NCBI GenBank assembly: GCA_029207755.1
Contig: JARCOQ010000002.1
Coordinates: forward strand, 87,891,087-87,955,086
Direction: 5' to 3'
Length of the DNA: 64,000 nucleotides
From: Chamaea fasciata
Lineage: Eukaryota > Chordata > Aves > Passeriformes > Sylviidae
Shown in pieces: positions 38,536-50,633 of this stretch. Position numbers and translations under genes: made by a program. The notes beneath the pieces are model-generated. The model had not been told where the DNA came from, did no database searches, and saw only the letters and a list, made by a program, of their open reading frames with translations. Position 1 is the first letter of the stretch. Each line of letters opens with the position of its first letter.

Positions 38536-39537
38536 GGTGTATCTTGATTTCAAAAAGAAGCGAAAGCCTTGAATTTTTCCTGAAGCAATTAATTTGGCTT
38601 TTCCCAGTCTCCTAAAGCCATTCCTCTGCTCACTGACAGATTCATTTCCCTTCATAAAGCAGCATTCATAGGTGGCAAATCTAGCTGATCTTTTCAGCGT
38701 GGTACATGTTTCCATGGCTAACTCTCCCCACAGCTACACCACTGTCAGCAAAAGTCACTCCATTTCTCCTCCTGCCCGAGCCCCCACATGCCTACCACTG
38801 CTACCACAACACAGGACGGAGCTGGCTCAGCTGAATGAGTACAGCTCTGCCTGGGTCTGGGCTGAGACAACTAAGCCACCTCAAAATACTCTTAAAAAAA
38901 TAATAATATAACCCAGCTTGTTCCCCCGTTTGGTTCATTGTGTGCTTTTCCCAAAAAAATGTAGCAGCACAAGCGGGAACATGGCATTGGAAACTACTGG
39001 TGAATGTGGGAAGGTTGGCAGAGGATCTTCTAGCTGCAGTCACCATAGAAAGACAGTCTGTGGTATCAGAAAGCTTCCCACACCACTGAAAGCTGCCATG
39101 GTCAGAAGGTTTCAGACTAAGTCTCTGTGTTTCCAACCATCTGTTTCCAAGACATCAGGAAATAAAACAATACAGGAGTCAACAGAGGTAGCCAGAGACC
39201 ATGGTGCATATCTGTGGGTTTTTCCACAAAAGGATCTTCTTGTCTAACACCACGCAGAGCCCATAACTAACATTATAGAGCAGCATTATTTGGTGTGGGA
39301 AGGTGGACAAATCACTCAAATAAACAGGACAGCTCAACAGAAGCCTTCTACTTTTAGGGTGTAAAATGATCCTTACTTCACGTTTTTTCTCTTGAAGAGA
39401 GGGCATGAAATCTGCCTGAGAGACTCAAGTAACAAGAAGAGTTCAGTCTCATGATTAAAGGAAATAAATTATTGGGACCAGTTTGTGCATGGGAAGCACA
39501 ACTATTTTGAGCACAGTTTGTGAGAGAGCTTGTACGG
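38536..39537. other. non-coding unique sequence, no gene seen
   Basis: Unique sequence. Opposed frames of 111 codons (-, 38801-39136) and 109 codons (+, 38918-39247) overlap each other and have no domain. Confidence 0.5.
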
Positions 39538-39780
39538 TGCCATGGTTTAGGAATGGTACTCCCCAAATCAATACCCCCACCAAGACTCTCTCAAACAACT
39601 GCTCTCTCTTGATCCCACTTCCCCTCCTGCTTCCCACTGTGGCAGGATGGAATTGAGAATTGGAGGCACAAAAGTTGAAGATAACAGCCTGAGGTAATTT
39701 GCTTGAAACAACGAGATAAGAAATTAAACAGTAACAGCAACAATATTAATAACAAAATTATACAGAGACGATTCATATGC
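39538..39780 (-). mobile_element. partial ERV LTR (3' part), minus strand
   Basis: The + strand starts TGCCATGGTTTAGGAATGG, continues ACTCCCCAAATC and later AACAGTAACAGCAACAATAT. Read on the minus strand, this matches the 3' part of the LTR at 46811-47335, including the shared end '...GGGGAGTACCAT-CCTAAACCATG-CA'. The 5' half is missing, with similarity fading around 39770-39800, so this is a truncated solo LTR. It is more diverged than the 46.8-kb copy. No internal retroviral sequence adjoins it. Confidence 0.72.
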
Positions 39781-39799
39781 AAAAATGCTCACCATGGAG

Positions 39800-41773
39800 A
39801 CTGTGACAATAAAGAATACCAAAGAAAAAAAATACAGTTTTTCCTTTTTCCCTCATCATTTTAACAGAGGCATATAACAGGAGACTTTTTTTTTTTTAAC
39901 AAATACAAACAGGATTGTTATGAGTCTTATAACAGAATGTTATGATCTGGTTATTGAGAGATGCCTCTACCTCTATAAATGAACATTAGTAATCACTTCA
40001 AAATTTCCATGTTAGCCAATAATGAATTCCAGTACTCCTTATTTATTCCTTAAATATCTCATGCTTTCATGCATCAACAATGGAGAGGGCTGCATTAAGC
40101 TGTGAAGCAGCTTTGCGCCTTACAGGACTACTGGCATCAGTGAATTTCTATCCCCTCTCACATCCTGACAAGTTCAGTTTAGGGAAGTGTACCATTTTGG
40201 ACCTAGTATATTATTCTTCTTGCCATCATGGTCTCTGAACAGCTGGCTATTACTTATTCTTGTGGTCAAGTCTTTAGAAGCCCTACAAAGGGTCAAAAAA
40301 GTCAAGACCTCTGGTTGCTAAACATGAAATAAAAGATGAGTCCAGAACAGTGGATGTTGCCCCAAAGTGCCTGCAATCCCATTCAGAAGAGTAGGACAGT
40401 GGTCCCTTTTCCCTGCATTCATCCTGGACACAGGCTCTGCTGTGCTGTAGCCCCGTATCTTACAGCAGCCCCTCAGCAGAAGAGCAGGGACTTTGGCCCC
40501 TGAAATGCCTCCTGACTACTGCTGCAGAGCTCGGGGCTGCTCCTGCAGAACCAGCTTTTGTCAACCCTCCCCAGGAGCTGAGTTTCTGAGAACACTCTCT
40601 GCTGCCTAAAAGCCCCACTTCAGAGATGATGAATTGCTGTTGACAGCCCTCTTCAAGTGAGCCAAACAAACCAGGAGGAGCCTTGTGAAGCTTAAAGCTT
40701 TAGATTAAGGCAGGTAGTGGTTATCCACCATCCTGTGTCTGTCATTAGCTATTAATTAAACTAAGTAAAAGATAAACATTGGCTTTAGGAACCATTACCA
40801 GGTATTAAGGGTTTGTCCTCACTGTACATCCATAGCCTAGCACCTGCCTGCTGAAAGCAAATTAAATAGCTCTTAAATTCTTTGGCTATATGTTTCACAC
40901 AGTATTTGCTCTTAATTTTAGAAATGCCATCCTGCTTTTGGAATGGCTGAAACTTTATGTAATGTTCAATTTTTAGCAACCTGCCTACTGTCAGTCTACA
41001 CCAATGACAGCAATTAAATCTGTCTGGGAGTCTGAGGAGGATTTCCAGGAAAACCCTTGATAGGACAACACAGTGCATTATTCAAGTTGGTGCTGGCCTA
41101 TCTTCTTGGCTCTGAAGCCAAATGCATATTTTTGACTGATATGGGGCTTTCCCTACAGCCGCTGCTTCTCACCCCTTCTGCAACACATATGATGGCTCCT
41201 AGCAGTCCTCAGGCTGTGGGAACCTGTTGGGAACAGGCTGGATATGTGCATGCCCACATGAGAACCTTCCAGCCACCTGCCTACTATTCTGATCCTCACA
41301 TCCTCTGATCCATGCAGTCCCCAAACACAGGTGTGCCCATGGAAGCAGAGGCTCAGTCAGGATATGTGGGTGGCACCACATGGACTTGCTTAGCTGCAAG
41401 CTGTGTCTCACTCAGCCCTCAGTTAGTGTGCCTCTGTTCATCTGTCCCAGGAGTTAGTGGGTGGCTGGGGCATTTTTGCAGGTGAACCATCGCCACATGA
41501 TCCATCTGCTTGCATCCAGCCATGGAGGTGTATTCCTAGCCAGAATTTAGCCAAGGGCCTGGCTTTTTGCTGCTATGACAGTGAGCTCTGGTTTTCTTCT
41601 GGTAACACAGGCCATTATTCCAAAGTATAAAAGCCAAGCATCTCTCTTTGTGCTATGCTGTTTTCTTCACTGAGAAATCAATATCAAAGTCAGATAGGGA
41701 GGAGACGGACCTTGGCCCAAAAAGCAGGAATATCTCCTGTTGTCCGCTATTTAGACAGCAGTCTCAGGTAGTG
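39800..41773. other. non-coding unique sequence, no gene seen
   Basis: AT-rich at first, with a T run at about 39887-39897, then balanced. Open frames are at or below 97 codons without domains. No further repeat was recognised. Confidence 0.5.
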
Positions 41774-41778
41774 TATGC
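41774..41778. repeat. target-site duplication, left copy (TATGC)
   Basis: Identical 5-bp copy at 42478-42482, directly flanking both LTR ends. Five bases is the usual duplication length for several bird ERV classes, including ERVL-like elements. Confidence 0.9.
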
Positions 41779-42477
41779 TGTCTTGGTTTAGATAAATAGG
41801 TTTCTGCCAGTGAGGGTTGGAGTCTCCCTTGAAATGTTAGCCCCTCCTCCCCTTATCCAAATTATCATAAATTTGCAATTAAAAGGCTGTCAGGCAAAGA
41901 TTTTGGGAAAAGGTATAGCAGTTCTTTACTATGGATATGACAATACAGATGTTGTAGTACAGAAGAATAAGCAGACAAACAAACAAACAAAAAATCCTAG
42001 AAAAAAAAACCCTGACAGAGTCAGAAATACAACCTGACACCCTGTTGGTCAGGGTGTTGGAAGCAGTCCACAGTAAGCCCTCCTGGACTGGCAGATGTGG
42101 TTCTGTTGGAGTAGAGATGGTCCTGTTGAAAAAAGGGTCCAGTAATGGTGAGATGGGTCCGGTCTTCCTCCAGGGATCCGGTAGAAAAACTGGATCCCCA
42201 GTGGGACTGTGGCTCCTTTTTATCTAGGTTAAGATGGTTTGGCTCCTCCTCCCTGTGTGGAGCATCTTACAATAGTGCAGTGTAATGTGTCATGTCATTG
42301 ATGAGCTCCTAATGGTCCATTAGCAGAAGACATTCCCATGGAAGTAGTGAAACAATGAAGAGAGATAAGTAGCACTCCACCATCTGATAAGTGACACTGA
42401 CCCATTTGAGCAAAGATAAGCAATTCTGCTCCACCCAGATGGAAAAGAATGATATGCTATTTGCAAAACCCATGACA
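41779..42477 (-). mobile_element. solo ERV LTR, complete, 699 bp
   Basis: Begins TG (TGTCTTGGTTTAG) and ends CA (CCCATGACA) on the + strand and is flanked by perfect 5-bp duplications TATGC. The minus orientation is chosen for three reasons. Its minus-strand 3' end CTAAACCAAGACA parallels the + strand end CTAAACCATGACA of the 46.8-kb LTR. A TATA-like GATAAAAAGG lies on - near 42218-42227. An AGTAAA polyadenylation-like word lies downstream on - at 41930-41925. The body contains the songbird-LTR block 'CTGACACCCTGTTGGTCAGG'. No gag, pol or env sequence is present, so this is a recombined solo LTR. Confidence 0.88.
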
Positions 42478-42482
42478 TATGC
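42478..42482. repeat. target-site duplication, right copy (TATGC)
   Basis: Identical to the bases just left of the LTR at 41774-41778. Confidence 0.9.
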
Positions 42483-43589
42483 TTAGTCTGTATTTTTGAT
42501 ACTGAAATTCTTGGAAAATTCAAAAATTGCAAAACTTGCAGAAAACTTTCCATGGAAAGGAAAGAGTTGCTGGTTAAAAATGATGGTTTGTATTCAAATA
42601 AGGGCTAAATTTTTCAGGAGTCAACAGAGAATAATGCCATTGCCTTAAACCTGAGTAAACCTGAGAGGATATAAAAAGATACACTTTAATTGGTGATGTA
42701 TGTCATCACAAAAATCATCCTAGTGATGCCTCAAACTAAAAATTCATCTGTATCTTCTTTATTCTCTATTCTCATGTCCTTTCCTCACTAATTACGAAAT
42801 GTTACTAGAATTTTGAAGAGAAAAATATTAAAGAATAATTTTATCCTTTAGACACTGCTCTCTTCTCTATTCCTTTGCAATCCTCATACCCCATTTCAGC
42901 ACATACAGTCAGTTCTTTAATTTGTTTAGCAAATAGAAAGAAAATATTTATAACATTGAACCTAAAGGACATCTTCATTTCTATTATCTTGGCAGAGTCA
43001 AGATACCAGATTTTGCAAGACACTAGATTTTGAAACATCTGTGCTCTGAAGATCCTTGAGTCCTGGGTGTGAAAGAAGTGAACCTATAGTTTTCATCTCA
43101 AAGGGGTTTAGCAAAAATTATGTTGAGAGTTTTTTCTCAGCCTCTCACCTCATTGACTTTTTTTCTATATTCATCCACCATGAAAAAAATTTAAGCTGCC
43201 ACCTAAACTAGCATCATACCTTTGTGATTCTACTGTCTAAGGCTTGCCAGATGAAGCAGTACTTGCTCAAGTCTAGCAAAGTCTCAGCAGCAGCCATGAA
43301 CCATTTAGCAGTGCGTGTTCTGCCTTAGAAGTGAAGGAGTGAACTTTCAGCTTTGGCGGTTCATTACTGCTAAGTCTTATGCACCTTCTCTGCCACTTTG
43401 CTAGTGGTGCCCTGGAAAGCAATACAGCTTGAAAGGATTTTGAAACAAAGACGTAGCATTTATTGTTTTGCTTGCTAAATACATGAGCCTTTGATCTAAT
43501 GTATCTGTGCCTGTCTCAACACATGGTATCTAACCACCACTCTTTTCCTAGTTTTGCCTTGACACTCCTCTCTGAAACAATTCCTTTTT
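42483..43589. other. non-coding unique sequence, no gene seen
   Basis: AT-rich unique sequence with short frames only. No recognised repeat or exon. Confidence 0.5.
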
Positions 43590-43960
43590 AGAATGTCTCC
43601 TTGCTTTGTGCCAGGCACTTTGCTACCCGCCTGAGCAGATGGAAATATGCGTGCCTCTTACAAATGTGACCTTGTTAAGCTGCTCATCCTTTATGTCTGA
43701 GCAAGGGAGAGAGAAGGAAAATGTTACACCCACTACCTTCCAGAGGGCAAAAAGCCTCCAACGACACGCGTTTGCCGTGCTGTGAGGTGTCTCCTGGTAA
43801 CGCTGCCTTGATATGATCAACATTGCAGCTCCTGCTTCTCAGCGTTGTTATAAAGCATATGCTTGCCTGCACACCAACGCCTGCTCTCTCCTCACCTCCT
43901 GGAAAATGCACCTGGGGGCTAAACATGGGGTGCCGGGAAGGAACCACAGCACAGCAGTAA
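43590..43960. promoter_or_regulatory. candidate conserved block with clustered CpGs
   Basis: Several CpGs are clustered, for example CAACGACACGCGTTTGCCG at 43758-43776 and AGCGTTG near 43840, in a window that is otherwise CpG-poor. E-box-like CAGATGG occurs near 43636. No repeat or coding frame explains the block. It is smaller and poorer than a CpG island. Regulatory function is inferred only. Confidence 0.2.
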
Positions 43961-46805
43961 CTGTCATTTTGGCAGTCCTGGAAATGGTAATGTGAGAGAT
44001 AAGCACAAAAAAAGGTAATGCGTGAATGGAAGAAGAGGATAAATGGAGATTTGTAAATAGCTTTGCTCTATGACTTGATCCTAAAAAGAAAGTTCTAAAA
44101 TATGGCTGCAACTGCTGCAGCGTAATTGGGGTTTGAGTCGCTTCATATAAGATGCAAGATAGTTGAAAGTCTAAAGTCTGTGAGCATGACCAAAGAAGAA
44201 CGTGAACCTCCAGAGAGTAATTCATCTGGCCTCTCTTAGGTGGTCAATTGTCCTTTGGAGCAGCCTATTCCTTCCTAGAAAAAGAAATTATGTTATTCTT
44301 AGCCCTTGAGGGCTCCAGGCAGTAGCACACGGGCAGCTGTTTCAAGCTACTGGATATACCTTGGGGTCTCTGAGACACCTCCACAGGGCAGGAGGGAGGA
44401 CACAGGAGCTGGAGGTGGCGTGTGCTGTTGTGGCTGCAGGAAGGCCCCCAGGGCATGAGACAAGGTGTGGGCAGTGAAATGAACTCCCTAACCTTCAGGT
44501 TCTTACATCAGAGCTGATGAAGCTTCACACAAATACAATACCACCAATAACCACACTCAGCCCACTGTCTTAATAAGGATAAAATGTGTGCCTGTTATAA
44601 GTCCATGAACTTCAGGCCACCAAGCCCCACCCCTGTTCCTCAGCCAAAGTGCTCTATAGAATGTGAGGTCCAAGGACTGCTACCGGTGTGAATCACAGCT
44701 GAGGGCCACATTTCAGTGCCTTACAAGTTACCTTCTCACCTTAAGCATCATCCTAGCAGTGGAAGATTCTTGAACAGTGGCAGGTGAATCCAAGGGAATG
44801 GCTGCAGAGATGTGAGGTTGGGGGGCGTGCAGGGTTGAGAGTGAGCAAAGAAGGGGTTGCAATGACCTTCAGTCCATTCTAAGCCTTCTCTGCCCTCCTC
44901 CACACCTCTTTATAGCTTTCACACCCTCTCATCTACTACTGGCATTTCCTTCCAAGTTTTGTAGCTGCTGAATCCAAGGGAAGGAAGAATATGCAATCAG
45001 AATATACTAATAGAATATACCATTAGGGATACATGGGAATTTTTGTCTCTCTATTCACGTAAGATGCATCTGGCACTACAATAATTTGAAATTGAATAAA
45101 TCTAGGCCCTTCCTTCTTCCCTTGTAAGACTGTTGAAGCCTGACAAATGGTAACAGAATGACTTGGCTTTCATCTTTCACCCTTTGTCTTTGGTGGCAGG
45201 ATCCCACTGATGCAGTGGGGTAAGGAGTGAGCTACCAAAACCTCATGCGTCTTTTTCAGACTAGGCAGTGTGGGTGAATGATAGCAGCTCTTAAAAAGTA
45301 TTGGCTCACTGAGCAGTTGTTAGAAATAAACAAGGAAGTCTTAACAGACAGACAGCCTAAAAATCAGAAACAAGTTTTTACTTGGGACAACCTAAAAGCA
45401 GCTACTGATACTCAATATCTCTCCTTTGTTGGGGTGGTGAGGTGGCTGCCAGCCAAGTGTGTGTTCTCTCCTTTTAGGGTGTAGGCCCCTGCTGTCAGCA
45501 AATTGTTTTCATCTTTGGTAAACCAGCCAACTTCTGACCTATTAGGTGCTGACAAGTGAAGATGGTGATCTTCTATGCCTGGTATAAAAACCAAAAAATA
45601 ATAGGCCAGACTATCAAATCTGATCTGGTGCTTCTGTGGTGTTCAAGAGATGAAAAGGAGCTGGAAAACATCCAGCTGCAAATGACCAGCTAAAAATGCC
45701 TCTCCTGGTCACCCCAACTAACAACAAGAGCAAAAATTGAGAAGAAGCAGGTAGAGATGTTCCCCAAGAAAAGCTAAGCTTAACCCTGGTCCCTGCATAG
45801 GTGTAAGTGAGGTGTCTCAGCCCACAGGTACAGACTGTTGAGAAAACACAACTGGACTCATCCTGGTCGTTCTCGCTTTCTGGTTCAACCTAGAACAGAC
45901 TGTAGGTCGAACTGACCACAGCTTTCTGTCAAGCAGCATTTCTTGGGGTAATCCATGGTGGCGTGCCGTGGCGTGTCTGAAGAAGGGCAGAGAGACACTA
46001 TCAGCAGCTTCTGAGTAATGTTTCAGCAATGAAAAAGAAAGAGATGATACTCTTTTCCCACTGCCTAGACCCATAAGAAATTTATAAACTGCCACTTTTC
46101 CCTCCTTCCCTCTTGGAAACACCTCTCTTAAAAGAGCCATGAGATTTCTGTCCTCCTCCTCAGCTGCTCTCTCCATAGACAAGGGAGGAAAGGCAGCCTC
46201 AGAGTGGGAGGTATCGCCAGGCTTCACTGGAAAAAAAAAAACAGAAAAAACCCTTCTTGTCTGGCAAGGAAAATGTTGGCTGTGTTAATTATTGCCAGTG
46301 CCAAGTGTTAAGAAAAAGACAAACAATGAGGCAGATTTCAACAAACATGAGATTAAAACCAGTGCCTCTGGCTTAGGTTAGCGGCCTCCTAATATTCAAG
46401 CTTGTGGTGTTAAGGAGAGGTTGCATATGTGTGGGATGGGAAATATTAGATGTTACCCTTATAGGTTTGGTCTATCTGTCACAAGTCTTGAAGGTGTCTT
46501 TTTAAAAATGAAATCTGGGATTCTTACTCAGCCCTGTGTTTTCAGAATGTGAGGCTCGATGAAAAAGATCAAATCACTGAACAAAATGAATAATGGTCAT
46601 CACGTGCAACATGTTGTGGCCTTTTTCTCTTAAACACATTGGTTAAAGTATCATACAATAATCCTCTACCACAACTAAGACCTGGGAGAAGCATGCAGTA
46701 ATTGTCTCAATTTTAGATCTTGTGGCTGTGTAGACTCTTGTTTCCTCTGATCAGATACTGAGAAACACCACAAACTACAGGACTGATACTTCACTTTGTG
46801 TTTCA
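43961..46805. other. non-coding unique sequence, no gene seen
   Basis: Unique sequence. Frames of 125 codons (-, 43848-44225) and 136 codons (-, 45817-46227) have no recognisable domain. A short A run lies at about 46230-46239. No repeat family was recognised. Confidence 0.45.
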
Positions 46806-46810
46806 ATTCG
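46806..46810. repeat. target-site duplication, left copy (ATTCG)
   Basis: Matches the right flank ATTAG (47336-47340) at 4 of 5 bases, consistent with a 5-bp duplication that has since gained one substitution. Confidence 0.6.
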
Positions 46811-47335
46811 TGTCCTGGTTCTATCAGGACAGATTAAATTTTTGCAGTAGCTGGAATGGGCCATGACCAGTAGCTGGAGGTTGTTCTATGCCACCTCATC
46901 ATTGCCAGGCATGAGGAGAAGAGACTTTCCCTTTCAGGGAGGATTGCCTTCTGGTCAAGCCAGTATGGCAGAAGGAGCACTGGGGTAACTCTGGCTCTGA
47001 ACCAGAGGGGCAGTGAGGGTGGCATGGAGGAGGGGGAAGTTGAGCATTGTCTACTGTCAGGGGTTTCTGTGGTAGGCAATAATGTCTATTTTCTTGTACC
47101 CTCTGTCATCAGTATTGCTGCTCTTACTGTTTGTTTTTTTATCTCGTTGCTGTTTACAGTAAATTCTTCTTATCTTAACCTGTAATCCTAATTTTTTTGT
47201 GCTTCTAATTTTCCTCTCCAGCCCATTGCAGGGGAAGAGGGAGAGAGAGGGACAAGGATCAAGCAAATAGCAGTGTCGTTTGGAGAGTCTCAGGGGGAGC
47301 ACTAAATTGGGGAGTACCATCCCTAAACCATGACA
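46811..47335 (+). mobile_element. solo ERV LTR, complete, 525 bp
   Basis: Starts TGTCCTGGTTCTATCAGGAC and ends CCCTAAACCATGACA, with canonical TG and CA ends. The body follows an LTR common in songbird genomes: the 'GCCACCTCATCATTGCCAGG' block, a 'TGTTTTTTTATCTCGTTGCTG' type stretch, then CAGTAAATTCTTC, which supplies an AGTAAA polyadenylation-like signal, and a purine-rich GAGGGAGAGAGAGGGAC near the 3' end. The flanking 5-bp duplication is imperfect (ATTCG/ATTAG). No internal retroviral sequence adjoins it. Minus-strand open frames across it are chance. Confidence 0.9.
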
Positions 47336-47340
47336 ATTAG
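47336..47340. repeat. target-site duplication, right copy (ATTAG)
   Basis: Pairs with ATTCG at 46806-46810, with one mismatch. Confidence 0.6.
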
Positions 47341-50300
47341 TCCAAAATCTTCCTTCAAAACTGTTTTTGGTGAAAACCAATGTCATACTTATTTTCCCAA
47401 ATAAGTGTTTGCTTTCCAAGATGAGTATTTACATTATTGAGAAAATGAATTTAATTAATTGAAACTTTGACCCTAGGACATTATGAAAGCTGTGGTTCAG
47501 TGGTTCCCCTGCATCAGCTTGATTTCTCCTGTGTTCCACAGCTTTCCCAGGGAACACGACTCTGTAGCAGCAGAGCTGCAAGGTCACAGGCATCACTTGC
47601 CCAGCAAACTTGCTGTGTGTGGGAAGGATGTGGATGTGAGAGAGCTTACATACAGATCTCAACAGTCACTGCAGAGACATTTCTAAAATACCTTGGTTCT
47701 TGGTGGAGAGATTTTTTAAAAATAAAAAAAATAACATAGATGTTTTGTTTTATCACACAATCAGATTTTCCTTGCAGAGTGAGGAGAAATATTTGTTTTC
47801 TCTCAGCTGGTACAAACTATTTTTGCACCTGTGTCATTTGGCACTTGATGAATTCATTACATTTTTGTATCCCCATTGTGCCTGAGAGCCCTGACAGAGA
47901 CCAGAATTGCAGAGAAACAAAAACATATCTTTCTTGAAGGTGAGGTAGTAGATTTCTAGCTGACAAATAGAAGATCCTTATATTTGTTTGAAAAAATTCT
48001 TAATACCTTTCAGATCACAATAAGAATTTAAAATACAGACAAACTAAAATAGAGATGTATTGAGATTTCTGTCTATAAGATGATAAATTTGAAAAATTTC
48101 CACTTTGGGTGCAACATGTATACCCGACACAATTAGAAACAGAGACTTTTTAGCAATTAAAACCAAGAGCACGGTCCTACTGTTCTGTGCGAATAAAAAG
48201 TTGAAGAAGCGTTGTTCATGAATTTGTGTTAGATCCAGCATTATCAAATAATAACTTAGCTCAGCCTAAAACTTCTCCTTTGCTTGGTGCCAATTCTCTG
48301 ATGTCTAGTGAGGAGAAAACCTCAACCCTATGTCTGTCTAGGGTTTTGTTTCTCTTTTGTTTCTCAGGTAACTGCTTATTTTCATGACTCCTGTAGGGGG
48401 AAAAAAGGAGTTCTATTTGAAAGCATCACCCTTCTAACAATGTATATGGAAATTATCAGGGTCTTCAATGGTTGATACACACACACAGTGTGACTGGACA
48501 GAAGACATCTGCAGCAATGTGCCCAACAGGATACTCTCCCTCTTTCAGAGTTTTGTAGTGTCCCGCAGCCTAAAAACATTTCCTATCAGGCTTCTGTCCA
48601 TAAGTTTAAATAGGAAAAGCACTTGAAAGCTAAGTTCCTATTTTTATCTTTATAATGGTGTTTCAAAACTTTCCCCAGAATTATCTCTCATGTGTTAAAG
48701 AAACTCCTATATGGGAGGAGAGAAATACTGCTGAGCAAGACCAGGAACAGCATGGGAAAGCTGTCTGCCAAATTTTGCCTCATCATCCTCAAATTCAGTT
48801 CTGAGGGAGTCATGAGTCACTTTCATGGATATAAAAGTAGAATATTTGCACAAACCTAAGTAAAGATATGGCATTTTTACTTCCACTTTTCTTCTGGATT
48901 CTCAGCTCTGTATTTTTCTTGCTCACTTTTCCATTTCATCCTTGGATTTTCTCAGCCCTCATCTGCTCAGTAATTCTCTGGTTTATGTCTACAGCCCTGG
49001 TTAAGTCTTGTCACTCAGATGCTGCAGGAAAAGACAGCATGGTGATGTCCAGAGGAAAAAGAGAAGGATGGGTAGATCAGATCATACCTCTGCTACATCC
49101 ATACCTGTGCTGTGGCTGACCTGTTATATTGTCTGGGGGTGTCTCCCTGCTGGGTGTCTCAGAGAATCCCAGCCATACCAGAGGAAAGGCCGTCATCTCT
49201 CTGACAGTGTGCAGGAGAGAGGTGAGGAGAAAAAGGAGGGAAGTCTTCAGGCAGAAGAGAAAATGAAATGGGAGATTTCCCTGTCTCTGGCAAAAGTTGA
49301 GGCAAGTCCAGACAGGGACAGGAACATCATTCAATTGTTGAGAAAGAGAGAGAGCAATGAAAAAGAGTAATACTTAATCTGATATGGTTCTTTGTGGTCC
49401 TTGAGTAAGGAAGGCTCAGCAGTTCCCAGTGCAGGTAGAGATGGGTTAGGCAGAAGCATGGCCATCGTTAGTCAAAAACTCTTCAGACATCAACAGGCCC
49501 CAGATCTCTTCCATGGCCATGGAGTAGGGCAGTTCTCTACCACCAGTGCCATTCCCAGCCTGTTGGACTTTAGAAAAAGAATGGCTTGACCTTCACTCAT
49601 TTCCCTTCTAGATAACAGCATAAGGGTCACCTCTGGTTTTGACAGCCTTTTAAAATAAAGGAGTTAAAAGGACACATGGACTCCAATATATGGCTAAACT
49701 TTGATCATTCTGCAGAGCCTTGCTGCATCATGGGACAGAAGGAGGAAATGGTTGTTGGCCTTTTCTCTTTAAATTCATAATGGAGGAGATGGAAGTTTTT
49801 GCCTTCATCTACAGAAGTAACTTAAATGGTATATCAGGAAAAAAAAAATCTGTATAGAGATGGTTTGACTGTACCACTGGATCATATGATTAATCTTCTC
49901 CTGCTTTTGACAGGTTTAACTTCAGGTTACAAAGCATGGTAACTGTGTTCTTTTTTTATTGTTCTGGTTCTACTGATTTGTCTTCTCCTTCTTGCTTCTT
50001 CCTCAAAGTTTACATAAGAGTCAGTCATCTGCACCACCTCACCTAACCATATGAGAATGTCCAAGTATTTTGATGAGGAATAAAAAGTATTATTAGGGCA
50101 TTCTGTTTATCTATTACTGATACCCATTTTAATACCTTCATTAACAAATTAGAGGGAATACACTCAAAGCTCAACATGAAATCCAAAGCTAAAGCAATGA
50201 GTCAACAACACATTTAAGGTTTTCAGGTGGTCTACAGGACTGAATTTTAGTCAGTAATTTCATTTAAGGAATGGTAGCTGATTGAAGATTATAAACTAAG

Positions 50301-50613
50301 CGGAGGTCATGAGAGTTTCTGCCATACCATGGCTGCTCATTGTGAAATAAAACCAGTTTGATCCACACACACCACTACATCAGAATATCCACCTGGGAAA
50401 TATACCCAGGAAATAAGACTTATGTATTACTGATGCAAAACTACAGCTGCTTTTGAGAAGAATGTTCCACAACTACTTATAATCAGGATCTGTCCATCCT
50501 TGCTATTATTTTAAAAACAGCGTTCTTTTGCGGGGAGGAAACTGCAATGGCATAATCTGCCTCCTAAAGTGTCTGGGAAAAGATATATAGACATGAGTAC
50601 AAGAACAGCAATT
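47341..50613. other. non-coding unique sequence, no gene seen
   Basis: Unique sequence. The frames at 49008-49370 (+, 120 codons) and 48868-49119 (+, 83 codons) overlap and have no recognised domain. The second has a hydrophobic N-terminal half but no other support. No repeat family was recognised. Confidence 0.45.
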
Positions 50614-50633
50614 CCCCCCCCCCCCCCCCCCCC
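50614..50633. repeat. poly-C run of 20
   Basis: Twenty uninterrupted C on the + strand (G on -), ending CCGG. Such runs are very slippage-prone and sequencing-sensitive, and the G strand could fold into a G-quadruplex-like structure. Confidence 0.98.
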
